Shown here in pieces: positions 31,165-38,814 of a DNA stretch of 60,327 nucleotides. This DNA comes from Rhodospirillales bacterium (GTDB taxonomy: Bacteria > Pseudomonadota > Alphaproteobacteria > Rhodospirillales > Magnetospirillaceae). Position numbers and translations under genes: made by a program. Every line of letters starts with the position of its first letter. The stretch's first letter is position 1. The notes below the pieces were generated by a model, which saw only the letters and a program-made list of their open reading frames with translations, did no database searches and was not told the origin of the DNA. The stretch spans positions 1 to 60,327 of the forward strand of contig JACMKT010000197.1 in assembly GCA_014380005.1 (NCBI GenBank), read 5' to 3'.

Positions 31165-31674
31165 TCAGGCCAGAATTTTGGCCTTTTGCTGTTGGAACTC
31201 TTCATCGCTCAGAATGCCTTGCTCCTTGAGCTTGGCAAGACGCTCCAGCTTTTCGAGCACGTCTCCACCACTGTCCGGGCTAACCTTCGGCGCGGAAAGC
31301 CGCCCCTGCACATATTCAGCAAACAGGCGGACAAGGCGCTTATCGCAATTGGTTATTTCGGCGGTGTTGCCGGACGTAAATATCTTCAGTTTGCCTTGAA
31401 TCAGTCCTGTCTCGAATTGGACGGACGAAATCTTTTCATAGTGGAATTCTTCCACCTTCAGGCCGCCGAACATACCCTTATCGACAAACAAAATTCGGCT
31501 CATGGTGGCGACAAAAACACCAAGGTTATTGCCGTAAACCCCCTGTAAAATTGCTTCTACGGCCTCCGTTTCCGTGAGAATGGAAGGAAGTTCCTTGACC
31601 TCGCGTTTCCACAAGGAGCTATCCAATCCGCTGGCTTGCTTGATCTGTTGTTGAATTTGTTCAAGCGTCGGCAT
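31165..31674 (-). CDS. bPH-domain plus SHOCT-motif protein
   Basis: 169 residues. Centre: a PH-like domain (FVATMSRILFVDKGMFGGLK, EEFHYEKISSVQFETGLIQG, KIFTSGNTAEI). End: a short SHOCT helix (LERLAKLKEQGILSDEEFQQ). Such proteins are common passenger genes in prophages and plasmids, with unknown function. Third gene of the minus-strand lysogeny block. Lower GC than its neighbours, hinting at separate acquisition. Confidence 0.75.
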   Translation of the reverse strand: MPTLEQIQQQIKQASGLDSSLWKREVKELPSILTETEAVEAILQGVYGNNLGVFVATMSRILFVDKGMFGGLKVEEFHYEKISSVQFETGLIQGKLKIFTSGNTAEITNCDKRLVRLFAEYVQGRLSAPKVSPDSGGDVLEKLERLAKLKEQGILSDEEFQQQKAKILA

Positions 31675-31722
31675 GCCAGCCCCCCTTGCCTTGTTGTCGA
31701 AATTGACGTTGGCGCATGAGAG

Positions 31723-32376
31723 TCATCCCCTCCCTGCACGTTTCCATGCCGCCACACTTTGATAAACCTTGCGTAAATCATCATCCGACAGATTGGACAC
31801 ACTTTCGACGCCGTAAGCGGCGGTAAGCAATTTGTTCAGTTTGTCGGACAGCGCCAACTGCTTCACGTTGGTGAAGATGTAGGCGTATTGCCGTTTGCGC
31901 CATTCCGCACCGGTCTTTCGTGGCGCCGACGCAGCAGAAGTGATGCGACCGATCCACATCCGCAGGTATTTCTCTGCCCTGGAGTAATTTGCCGAGGGGA
32001 TCAGGCGATAGGAAGGCACTTTGCAATGACTGTTCAGGCTGGTCCAGACAGCCTTGAACGTCGTTGGTCGCTTCTTGATCTTGGCCTCCAGATCGACGAT
32101 CTGGCCTACCAACTCATGCAGCTTGGCCGCCTGAACATCGGAGATGTGTTCCGCCCCTGGCTCGACCTTGGCAACGACCCTAGGGCGGGCCGGAGCTTGA
32201 TTAATGACGATGACGTTATTGTCGCCAACGGCCACCGTGTCCCCTACCACAGACCTGACGCTATTCTTATTCCGTACCGACCGGCGCAATGGGGCTTCCG
32301 CCTTGCTTGCCGCCGCCGTTGCCTCGGAAAAGATTTCTTTTAGCTTTCCTTCAATCTGCGCCTTGCGACTGTCCAT
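31723..32376 (-). CDS. ORF6C-like phage protein
   Basis: 217 residues. An N-terminal basic/coiled region, a beta strand VGDTVAVGDNNVIVINQAP, then EHISDVQAAKLHELVGQIVD and TTFKAVWTSLNSHCKVPSYR, the pattern of ORF6C-type domains found beside phage repressors and antirepressors. Follows the CI-like repressor (12-bp gap), so it is probably co-transcribed with it in the lysogen. Confidence 0.55.
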   Translation of the reverse strand: MDSRKAQIEGKLKEIFSEATAAASKAEAPLRRSVRNKNSVRSVVGDTVAVGDNNVIVINQAPARPRVVAKVEPGAEHISDVQAAKLHELVGQIVDLEAKIKKRPTTFKAVWTSLNSHCKVPSYRLIPSANYSRAEKYLRMWIGRITSAASAPRKTGAEWRKRQYAYIFTNVKQLALSDKLNKLLTAAYGVESVSNLSDDDLRKVYQSVAAWKRAGRG

Positions 32377-32388
32377 TCACCCATTCCC

Positions 32389-32829
32389 TTAGGCCACCAG
32401 CCTGAGGAAGCGAGCCACGGTTGGGCGCTCCACCTTTTTATCGGCAAGGAAGTAATCGTACAGCAGGGGGATCACCTCTGCCTTTTTCCTCGCCGGAAGG
32501 GAAACGCCTTCCGAGGCACACATATCCTCAAGTGCCTCGATGATATCCGAAAGCAACCCTTCGTCGAAAGGGGTGTTGTGTGCAGCCAAGTGCGTGATGT
32601 GCATATCTCCTTCGCCCGTAATGAGCCAATGAATGCTGCATCCGGTTTTATCGGATACATGTACGCATTCTTCGTATGGGACGGAGTTGCGAGATTTCCT
32701 TGAATTCAGCGTGGTAGGGGGGATGCCCAAAGCCTTCGCGACGGCGGCATCGTTGGGTAATTCAAGGGCCTTGGCTATCCGAGCGATGACGCTGGCTGCC
32801 GAACGGGGGTTATCCGTGTCATCCGACAT
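32389..32829 (-). CDS. CI-type phage repressor (Phage_CI_repr HTH)
   Basis: 146 residues from ATG 32829 (MSDDTDNPRSAASVIARIAK). The HTH at about 18-70 (DAAVAKALGIPPTTLNSRKS, VPYEECVHVSDKTGCSIHWL, ITGEG) is the Bacteriophage CI repressor N-terminal domain. The C-terminal half is a helical oligomerisation part without a LexA-type peptidase, unlike lambda CI. It maintains lysogeny by blocking the divergent early promoter through the palindrome at 32848-32872. Confidence 0.85.
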   Translation of the reverse strand: MSDDTDNPRSAASVIARIAKALELPNDAAVAKALGIPPTTLNSRKSRNSVPYEECVHVSDKTGCSIHWLITGEGDMHITHLAAHNTPFDEGLLSDIIEALEDMCASEGVSLPARKKAEVIPLLYDYFLADKKVERPTVARFLRLVA

Positions 32830-32843
32830 ATGAAGATTTCCGT

Positions 32844-32871
32844 TTGCCACTATCCGCAATTTGCGTATAGT
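32844..32871 (+). promoter_or_regulatory. Predicted early promoter of the transposition operon
   Basis: TTGCCA (32844-32849) and TATAGT (32866-32871) with a 16-bp spacer, 10 bp before the ATG at 32881. It overlaps the operator palindrome, so repressor binding would block it. Confidence 0.6.
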
Positions 32872-32872
32872 G
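32848..32872. promoter_or_regulatory. 25-bp near-perfect palindrome, probable repressor operator
   Basis: Half-sites CACTATCCGCAA and, on the other strand, CACTATACGCAA are centred on one T (32860) with a single mismatched pair. It lies between the CI-like repressor and the first early gene, covering the early promoter spacer and -10. Only one clear copy is seen; Mu has a longer operator array. Confidence 0.75.
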
Positions 32873-32880
32873 TTCTCACC

Positions 32881-33108
32881 ATGAAAACACACACCGCCAA
32901 CCATACCGCCCCAACCGCGCCCGGACCAGAGATGTTGAACTGGGTCATGGGCGGGTTTGTCCGTCAGGGCACCACCCTGACCGAATGGTGCCGGGACCAC
33001 GGGGATAGCCGGGTGCATGCCCGCGTGGCCCTGTTGGGGCAGCGCAACGGCCCCAAGGCTCAGGCGCTCCGGGCGCGGCTGCTGGCGGCATCGCAGGGGG
33101 ATGCCTGA
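32881..33108 (+). CDS. Small early protein in Ner position
   Basis: 75 residues. After a Thr/Pro-rich start, MLNWVMGGFVRQGTTLTEWC leads into RVHARVALLGQRNGPKAQAL, a helix-turn-helix-like layout. As the first gene of the early operon opposite the repressor, it is placed like Mu ner, a negative regulator. The TGA overlaps the next ATG. Confidence 0.5.
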   Translation: MKTHTANHTAPTAPGPEMLNWVMGGFVRQGTTLTEWCRDHGDSRVHARVALLGQRNGPKAQALRARLLAASQGDA

Positions 33109-33380
33109 TGGCCGCCGACGACGTGCGCCGCACCCGCGACAAGCATAAAGATGCCGGGCTGAAAAAGACCGAACTGTGGGTGCCGCCCGAGATGGTCGCG
33201 CATCTGAAGGCCATTGAGGCTGTGCTGCGCGGCAAGAAGGGCGATGACACCCTGGCCGCCCGCGTGGCCTCGCGGCTGGCCCTGACCGCCGATCTGATCG
33301 GCGCGGCGCAAGCCCCGGCCCCCGCCTTTTCCCGTGACGATGCCAGGGCCGCATCGGCCTCGCTGGTCAAGGCTGGTTGA
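33108..33380 (+). CDS. Small early protein, possible ribbon-helix-helix
   Basis: 90 residues. GLKKTELWVPPEMVAHLKAI resembles the strand-then-helix of ribbon-helix-helix DNA-binding proteins; the rest is Ala-rich helix. Coupled to both neighbours. Possibly a second early regulator. Confidence 0.45.
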   Translation: MAADDVRRTRDKHKDAGLKKTELWVPPEMVAHLKAIEAVLRGKKGDDTLAARVASRLALTADLIGAAQAPAPAFSRDDARAASASLVKAG

Positions 33381-33382
33381 GC

Positions 33383-36040
33383 ATGACCCCGCCGCCCGTC
33401 CCGCAACCCTGGCTTTCCGCCGAAGAGATGGCGAACACCGCCAATATCTCGGTGCAGAAGGCCCGCCGTGCGCTGCAACGCGCCGGGGAAGCGGGCGAGA
33501 CGTGGCGGAAGACGCAATTGCAGGTGCGCTGGGTGGCCGGGCGCGGGTCCAAGGGCGGCAAGTGGGAAGTGTCCCGCGACAGCCTGTTGGCCGCCCTGAA
33601 GCGGCAGGGTTCGAATTCCGAAGAGGGTTCCAATTCCCGCCAGGGTTCGAATTCCGAAGCCGCCACCCCGGCAGGGTTCCATTCGGACCATCAACAGGGT
33701 TCCAATTCGGTGCCGAACCCGGTTCCGCATGTGGGTTCCAATTCCTCGAAACAGGGTTCCAATTCGGTGGTCAGCTTCGGCCATTCGAACCCTGTTGCCG
33801 ACGCAGAGAAAACGAACCCTGCCTTCGGAACTGGCGAGGTGGTGCCTTTCATGAAAAAGGCCATAGCGCCTTACATGAAAAAAGACAGCACCCCCGGCCT
33901 TCCGGCTTACATGAAAACGCTTGATGCGGTTTTGACCGAAACCGCGCCCGATTTGATCCTGGCCCACGGTGATTGCGTCACGGTGGATGAATTCGCCGCT
34001 TTGGCCGGGTGCGGCGCGCGGCAGGCACGCAAGTACTTCGCCGCCGGATCGTGGCAGGGCTTTGACTTCTCCATCACCAGCAAGCCTGCCGCCGGGGTGC
34101 CCGGCGGTGAAGTCCGCGTGGTGCTGTTGTCCGATCTGCCCGCGCCGCTGTTCGAACGGGCCAAGGCCCTGGTGGCCGCTACCGTCATTCCCACCGCTGC
34201 CTTGGTGGACGTGGCAGAAGGGGAAACCCAAATCCGCCCGCGCCTGGAAACCGACGCGGCCACGCGGGTGGCGCTGTGGCGTCTGGATTTGATCAGCCCG
34301 GCCTTGGCCTTCCCGCGCCGCTCGCCCGAACGGGGCGCCAAGGTGCTGGCCGCCGCCGGGCGCCACCGCCTGCCCAGCGGCGCCACCAGATCGGTGGAAG
34401 TCCGCATCCTGTACAACTGGATCAAGCTGTACGAAGAGGGCGGGCTGAATGCCCTGAAGCCCAAGGAACGGGCACGGGGCACCCGCCGCGTCATGGTCAG
34501 CACCGCCTGGGATGCCGCCGCGCCCCTGCCGGTTTTCATGAAAACTCAGGTGGCCGACGAACTGGAACGCTATGTGCGCAGCCTGTGGGCGGCGGGCACC
34601 AATGGGTGGCGCCATGTCTGCCAGTTGTCCAGCGCCAAGCTGATCGAGTTGAGCCAGGGTGCCGGGTGGCAGGGCGAGGTGGCCGATCTGATGCCCCATT
34701 GCCAAGTGCCGCGCCGCATGGCGGAAAACTGGCGCTCGGCTTCCCTGGTGGCGTTGTCGGAACGGGACGCCAAGGCCTATTTCGACCGCGTGTTGCCGCG
34801 CATCAAACGCACCCGCAACGGGATGATGCCCGGTGACGTGGTGGTCGGTGACGTGCACCACATGGACGTGCTGTTCCGGCGCGACGATGGGTCCGAGGCC
34901 ACGCCCAAGATGATTACGTGGCACGATATCGCCACCAACCGCATGTACGTCACCCTGATTCTGCTGGAGAAGGGCGAGGGCGTTAAGCGCATCCATGTGG
35001 CCATGTCGTTCGCCGCCATGGTCAAGGCCTGGGGCCTGCCCAAGCGGCTGTATCTGGACAACGGGTCCGAATATTCCTGGGCGGAAATGCTGGCCGGCTT
35101 CGCCGAACTGGCCGGGTTCGCCGACGATTTCCAGGTTTTGACCTTGGGCGAGGCCCCGGAAATGGCCCGCGCCGTGGCCGCCGTACGCAAGGGCGCGGGC
35201 GCCGTGATCAGGGCGCGGCCCTACAACGCCCCGGCCAAGCCGGTGGAAGGCCAATTTTCCAATCTCGAAGCCAACTACCTGTCCATGATGGATGGGTGGA
35301 TCGGCGGCAACCGCATGAATTCCAAGACGAAAAACGTCGGCAAGAAGCCCGAGCCATTCGACGGCACCTGGGCGGAATTTCATGAAAATGTCGCCACCCT
35401 GCTGGCCTATTACCACACCACGCCCCAGCGCGGCTGGCTGGACGGCAAGACCCCCAACGAGGCCCTGGTTGCCGCCATCGCGTCCGGCTGGGGCAAGGTG
35501 GCGGTGGCCGAACATGCGCTGTTGCTGTCCTTCGCCGATGAAGATACCCGCGTGATTGATCGCGGCTGCTTCCCCTGGGGCAGCACCACCTATCGCCATG
35601 ACGCGCTGTTGCCCATGCCGGGCCGCAAGGTGCGCGTGCGGGTGGCCAAGCACGATCCGCGCTTCGCCTTCGTGTTCGACGGCGACAACCTGCTGTGCGT
35701 GGCCGAACCGCGCCAGGAATACGAATTCCTGGACGGCGCCGGGGCGCGGGAACAGGCCCGTCAAGCCAAGGTGCTGCGCCGTCACATCGCCGAAGCCCGC
35801 GCCGATTGCGACCGCCTTGATCTGGTGGACGAGGCCCGCCGCCACATCGCCCAGAAGGGCGCGGCGCCCGAAATCCCCACCATGGCCCAGATCGACATTT
35901 CGCCCGAGGCCAAGGCCATGGCGGAAGCGATGCAACAAATTTCCGACGAACGGGCGGCATCGCCAAAGCCGCAAAAAATCGTTCTGTCCCAATACGCTAC
36001 CGATGAAGACGCCCTGTATGGGCAGGAGGATTTTTCATGA
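33383..36040 (+). CDS. A: MuA-like DDE transposase
   Basis: 885 residues (MuA is 663). The N-terminal HTH_Tnp_Mu_1-like domain is PWLSAEEMANTANISVQKAR. A GSNS-repeat linker (about 75-135) follows, then further DNA-binding domains. The RNase H-like core has Asp in DVVVGDVHHMDVLF (about 492), Asp in LYLDNGSEYSW (about 559) and Glu in PVEGQFSNLEANY (about 625). Mu-type C-terminal regions end in an AAA-partner-binding tail. It cuts and joins phage ends for integration and replicative transposition. The ATG at 33383 is preferred over the upstream TTG. ATGA overlap with the B-like gene. Confidence 0.93.
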   Translation: MTPPPVPQPWLSAEEMANTANISVQKARRALQRAGEAGETWRKTQLQVRWVAGRGSKGGKWEVSRDSLLAALKRQGSNSEEGSNSRQGSNSEAATPAGFHSDHQQGSNSVPNPVPHVGSNSSKQGSNSVVSFGHSNPVADAEKTNPAFGTGEVVPFMKKAIAPYMKKDSTPGLPAYMKTLDAVLTETAPDLILAHGDCVTVDEFAALAGCGARQARKYFAAGSWQGFDFSITSKPAAGVPGGEVRVVLLSDLPAPLFERAKALVAATVIPTAALVDVAEGETQIRPRLETDAATRVALWRLDLISPALAFPRRSPERGAKVLAAAGRHRLPSGATRSVEVRILYNWIKLYEEGGLNALKPKERARGTRRVMVSTAWDAAAPLPVFMKTQVADELERYVRSLWAAGTNGWRHVCQLSSAKLIELSQGAGWQGEVADLMPHCQVPRRMAENWRSASLVALSERDAKAYFDRVLPRIKRTRNGMMPGDVVVGDVHHMDVLFRRDDGSEATPKMITWHDIATNRMYVTLILLEKGEGVKRIHVAMSFAAMVKAWGLPKRLYLDNGSEYSWAEMLAGFAELAGFADDFQVLTLGEAPEMARAVAAVRKGAGAVIRARPYNAPAKPVEGQFSNLEANYLSMMDGWIGGNRMNSKTKNVGKKPEPFDGTWAEFHENVATLLAYYHTTPQRGWLDGKTPNEALVAAIASGWGKVAVAEHALLLSFADEDTRVIDRGCFPWGSTTYRHDALLPMPGRKVRVRVAKHDPRFAFVFDGDNLLCVAEPRQEYEFLDGAGAREQARQAKVLRRHIAEARADCDRLDLVDEARRHIAQKGAAPEIPTMAQIDISPEAKAMAEAMQQISDERAASPKPQKIVLSQYATDEDALYGQEDFS
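33606..33795 (+). repeat. Clustered GGGTTCSAATTC repeats inside the transposase gene
   Basis: At least six near-identical 11-13-bp units (AGGGTTCGAATTCC, AGGGTTCCAATTCC and similar) at irregular spacing of 20-60 bp, encoding repeated Q/E-G-S-N-S between the N-terminal HTH and the core. A nearby inverted TTCGAACCCT (33785-33794) pairs with them. Could be a flexible linker only, or also DNA sites analogous to the Mu internal activating sequence. Confidence 0.65.
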
Positions 36041-36783
36041 AAACGGCAGACACCGACTTCATTCAAACCACCTATGCGCGGCGCGCCCTGGAGATGGCCA
36101 ACAACGTGATGGCGGCGGGACGGTCGCGCCGTTGCGGCCAGATCGTCGGCAATCCCGGCACCGGCAAGACCGAGGCGGCGGAATGGCTGGCGGCGGAAAT
36201 GGGCGGCGCCTATGTGGCGGCGTGGCAAAGCATTTCGGTCAACGGCCTGTTGCTGGCGGTGGCCCGCGCCCTGGGCGATGACCGCCTGAAGGACAACACC
36301 GCCAACGACCGGGTGTTTTCGGTACTGCGCGGATTGGTGCCCAACCGCCTGATCGTGGTGGACGAAGCCAATCTGCTGAACTGGAAGCATTTGGAAGCCT
36401 TGCGCACGCTGCCCGACCAAAACGGCGCCGGGCTGGTGCTGGTGGGCACCTTGCTGTTCGACGAATACCTTCACGCCAGCAAGGCCCAGACCTTGGTGGC
36501 GCAGCTTGCCAGCCGGATCGGCACCAAGTCGGTGCGGTTCGAAGCCATGTCCCTGCGTGAAACCACCGCTGCCATCATCAAGCCGCGCTATGCCGGTGCC
36601 GAGGCGGATGCCTGCAAGGCGTTCCATACCCTGTGTGGTGGCCGGTGGCGCGAGGCGGTGGAACTGGCCGAAACCTGCGACCGTATCATGGCCGTCAACA
36701 ACGTCGCCTTCGGCCTGGACGTGGTGCAGTCCGCCGCCGCCGCCTGGGGCGTGGTCGGCGCCAGGGGGAAGGCCCGCGCCTGA
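36037..36783 (+). CDS. B: MuB-like AAA+ target-capture ATPase
   Basis: 248 residues. Walker A VGNPGTGKTEAAEW (about 36), Walker B LIVVDEANLL (about 108), sensor GLVLVGT (about 131) and a C-terminal helical lid. MuB-type proteins coat target DNA, activate MuA and give target immunity. The domain order matches phage MuB without the long N-terminal HTH. Confidence 0.92.
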   Translation: MKTADTDFIQTTYARRALEMANNVMAAGRSRRCGQIVGNPGTGKTEAAEWLAAEMGGAYVAAWQSISVNGLLLAVARALGDDRLKDNTANDRVFSVLRGLVPNRLIVVDEANLLNWKHLEALRTLPDQNGAGLVLVGTLLFDEYLHASKAQTLVAQLASRIGTKSVRFEAMSLRETTAAIIKPRYAGAEADACKAFHTLCGGRWREAVELAETCDRIMAVNNVAFGLDVVQSAAAAWGVVGARGKARA

Positions 36784-36819
36784 CCCCAGAACCAGCAACC
36801 CGCAACTGGAGGAATCATC

Positions 36820-37119
36820 ATGGCAATGAACCCGAAACTGACCGCCGTGGAATACAGCAACGGCGTTACCAACAACACCGCGATCAACGGCATGTTTTTC
36901 TTTTCCGGCACCGGGCCGAAGGGAATGACTTGCAATAATTGCAACTTTGCTTACAGCGCCGGAACCAAGCCGGAAAAGGCGAAGTGCAAAAAAACGGCGG
37001 ATTACGACCATAAAATGGCGAGCGCATTCAATCCCATCTATTCCGCCTGCAAGTACTTCGAGCGCCGCCCCACGCCACTGTTCGTCACCACCTTCGACAA
37101 GTTCAATGGAGTCAAATAA
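36820..37119 (+). CDS. Cys-rich early protein of unknown function
   Basis: 99 residues (MAMNPKLTAVEYSNGVTNNT). Four Cys in MTCNNCNFAY, AKCKK and YSACKYF could bind a metal. Good ribosome site (GGAGGAATCATC). Next to DUF3164 with no gap; common in Mu-like early regions of alphaproteobacteria but unnamed. Confidence 0.6.
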   Translation: MAMNPKLTAVEYSNGVTNNTAINGMFFFSGTGPKGMTCNNCNFAYSAGTKPEKAKCKKTADYDHKMASAFNPIYSACKYFERRPTPLFVTTFDKFNGVK

Positions 37120-37734
37120 ATGACCGCTATCACCATGCCCGAGGGCTTCCGCGTGGACGCGGAAGGCAATTTGATCCACGAAAACAACATCTCGAAAAGC
37201 CAGAAGATCGAAGACGCTCTGGCCACCCGGTTGTGCAAGCGCGCCAAGCGCGTTCAGAACGCCATGAGCACCTTCAAGGAAGTCGTTTTCGCCGCCCACC
37301 AGAAGGCCATTGACGAGGTTCTGGCCGCAAACGGCGCCAAGAAGGGCGGCCAGAAGGGCAACACCCGGTGGATCAGCTTCGACGGCACCTTCAAGGTGGA
37401 AATCCAGGTCCGCGACCGCCTGGAATTCGGCCCTGAACTTCATGCCGCCCAGGTGCTGTTGGGTGAATACCTGTCCGAGGTTTCGACCGACGCCAACAGC
37501 GATCTGCGCACCCTGATCAACGCCGCCTTTTCGGTGGGCGAGGATCAGTCCTGCAACGTCTCGGACGTGTTGCGGCTGATGCGCTACCAGATCAAGCACC
37601 CCAACTGGATCGCCGCCATGGAGGCCATCAAGGCCGCTATCCGCGTCACCGGCAGTTCCACCTATGCCCGGTTCTACGAAAAGAACCAGCGCGGCGAATG
37701 GGACGCGATCTCCCTTGATTTGGCGAAGCTGTGA
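37120..37734 (+). CDS. DUF3164 family early protein
   Basis: 204 residues. DUF3164 signatures: MPEGFRVDAEGNLIHENNIS at the N terminus, WISFDGTFKVEIQVRDRLEF in the middle and ARFYEKNQRGEWDAISLDLA at the end. Nearly always found in transposable phages after A and B; role unknown, sometimes compared with Gam-type nuclease inhibitors. Confidence 0.85.
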   Translation: MTAITMPEGFRVDAEGNLIHENNISKSQKIEDALATRLCKRAKRVQNAMSTFKEVVFAAHQKAIDEVLAANGAKKGGQKGNTRWISFDGTFKVEIQVRDRLEFGPELHAAQVLLGEYLSEVSTDANSDLRTLINAAFSVGEDQSCNVSDVLRLMRYQIKHPNWIAAMEAIKAAIRVTGSSTYARFYEKNQRGEWDAISLDLAKL

Positions 37735-37772
37735 CATGCCCACACCTTGCCACCAGCACGCGAGTAACCATC

Positions 37773-38240
37773 ATGGCTGAAATCACCATCACCGCCACCG
37801 CCCTGACCGACGATGTGGTCAAGGATCGTTTCAAGACCGCCTTGCGCCGCCGTGTCGGCGTGGGGCGCCCCTGGTCCATCACGTCCCTGGCCGCCGAAAG
37901 CGACGTGGCGGAACGTGATCTGCGGGCCTATCAGGACCAGTCCGGCTGCATGCCCACCATGGCCAAGTTCTTCCGCCTGGGCATCGCCTTGGGGCCGGAT
38001 TTCATGTCCGAGGTCCTGAGCGTGGCCGGGTTCGAAGGCCTGCGCCATGTCGCCGCCCATGACAGCAACCCGTTCACCGCCCAGATGGCCTTGGCCGAAG
38101 CCATGTTCAAGGTGGCCGGATGGCTGGCTGACGGCAAATTCGACCACATGGAACGGCGCGAGGCCATCCCGCTCATGCTGTCCACCATCGCGCAGTTGAG
38201 CGCCTTCGTGGCGGGCCTTCAGGCCGGGCAGGAGGGCTGA
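37773..38240 (+). CDS. HTH-like early regulatory protein
   Basis: 155 residues from ATG 37773 (MAEITITATALTDDVVKDRF). An XRE-like helical part (SITSLAAESDVAERDLRAYQ, GCMPTMAKFFRLGIALGPDF) and a helical C terminus (MERREAIPLMLSTIAQLSAF). Probably DNA-binding; target unknown. Confidence 0.55.
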   Translation: MAEITITATALTDDVVKDRFKTALRRRVGVGRPWSITSLAAESDVAERDLRAYQDQSGCMPTMAKFFRLGIALGPDFMSEVLSVAGFEGLRHVAAHDSNPFTAQMALAEAMFKVAGWLADGKFDHMERREAIPLMLSTIAQLSAFVAGLQAGQEG

Positions 38241-38242
38241 TC

Positions 38243-38638
38243 ATGCGCAACAAGCTGATCGCCAAGATCAAGGTGGGCGTCAAGAACACGGGCTTGGACG
38301 ATGACGACTACCGCGATTTCCTGGCCATGCACGGCGGCGGAAAGCGTTCGTGCGCCCACATGTCGGACACCCAACTGAAGGCCGTGGCCGCCGCCCTGGA
38401 GGCCAAGGGCGCCTATCCCGATAAGACCAAGGGCGGAAGCGGTGACGGGCGCCCCACCGAGGCCCAGCGCCGCAAGCTGGCCGCCCTGGCCCGCGACATG
38501 GGCTGGGACGGCCTGAAGGATGACCGGCTGGTGGCCTTCGTGACCCGCACGGCGGGCGTGGACGATCTGCGCTTCCTGACCCGCACCGCCATGACCGATG
38601 TCATCACCGGCATGGAACGCTGGAGGGACGGGAAATGA
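38243..38638 (+). CDS. gemA: GemA/gp16-like regulatory protein (DUF1018)
   Basis: 131 residues. DUF1018 motifs: [20 protein letters not shown] at the start and [40 protein letters not shown] near the end. In Mu, GemA alters host gene expression and supercoiling-dependent promoters. Overlaps the next small gene by 4 bp. Confidence 0.88.
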   Translation: MRNKLIAKIKVGVKNTGLDDDDYRDFLAMHGGGKRSCAHMSDTQLKAVAAALEAKGAYPDKTKGGSGDGRPTEAQRRKLAALARDMGWDGLKDDRLVAFVTRTAGVDDLRFLTRTAMTDVITGMERWRDGK

Positions 38639-38814
38639 ACTGCCCGAAATGCTCCAGCTCCGACACCAAGGTGGTGATCACCCGTACCAAGGGCGACACC
38701 GTCACCCGCCAGCGTCGTTGCGGCCAGTGCGGCCACCAGTTCAGGACCGAGGAAACCCGCCTGTCCGTCAAGGTGGCCACCCGCCGGGCCGGGAAGGTGG
38801 TGGCCCATGCTTGA
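38635..38814 (+). CDS. 59-residue zinc-ribbon protein, Ogr/Delta-like or NrdR-like
   Basis: ATG at 38635 (GGGACGGGAA upstream). C3-x2-C6 and C29-x2-C32 (CPKC and CGQCGHQF) form one zinc ribbon, followed by [10 protein letters not shown] and a basic tail. The 22-residue gap between pairs equals that in P2 Ogr, the zinc-finger activator of P2 late promoters (Ogr has CX4C in the second pair). The ribbon also resembles NrdR's N terminus without its ATP-cone. With P2-type late genes and no other late activator seen, an Ogr-like role is attractive but inferred. Confidence 0.55.
   Translation: MNCPKCSSSDTKVVITRTKGDTVTRQRRCGQCGHQFRTEETRLSVKVATRRAGKVVAHA

Noticed and set aside
32945-35992. 1015-codon open frame on the minus strand opposite the transposase
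   Set aside because: A shadow frame: the plus strand has DDE transposase motifs throughout, and the minus reading is Gly/His/Arg-rich without domains.
35782-37743. 653-codon minus-strand frame opposite the B-like ATPase and DUF3164
   Set aside because: Opposite strand carries Walker A/B and DUF3164 motifs; the minus reading has none.
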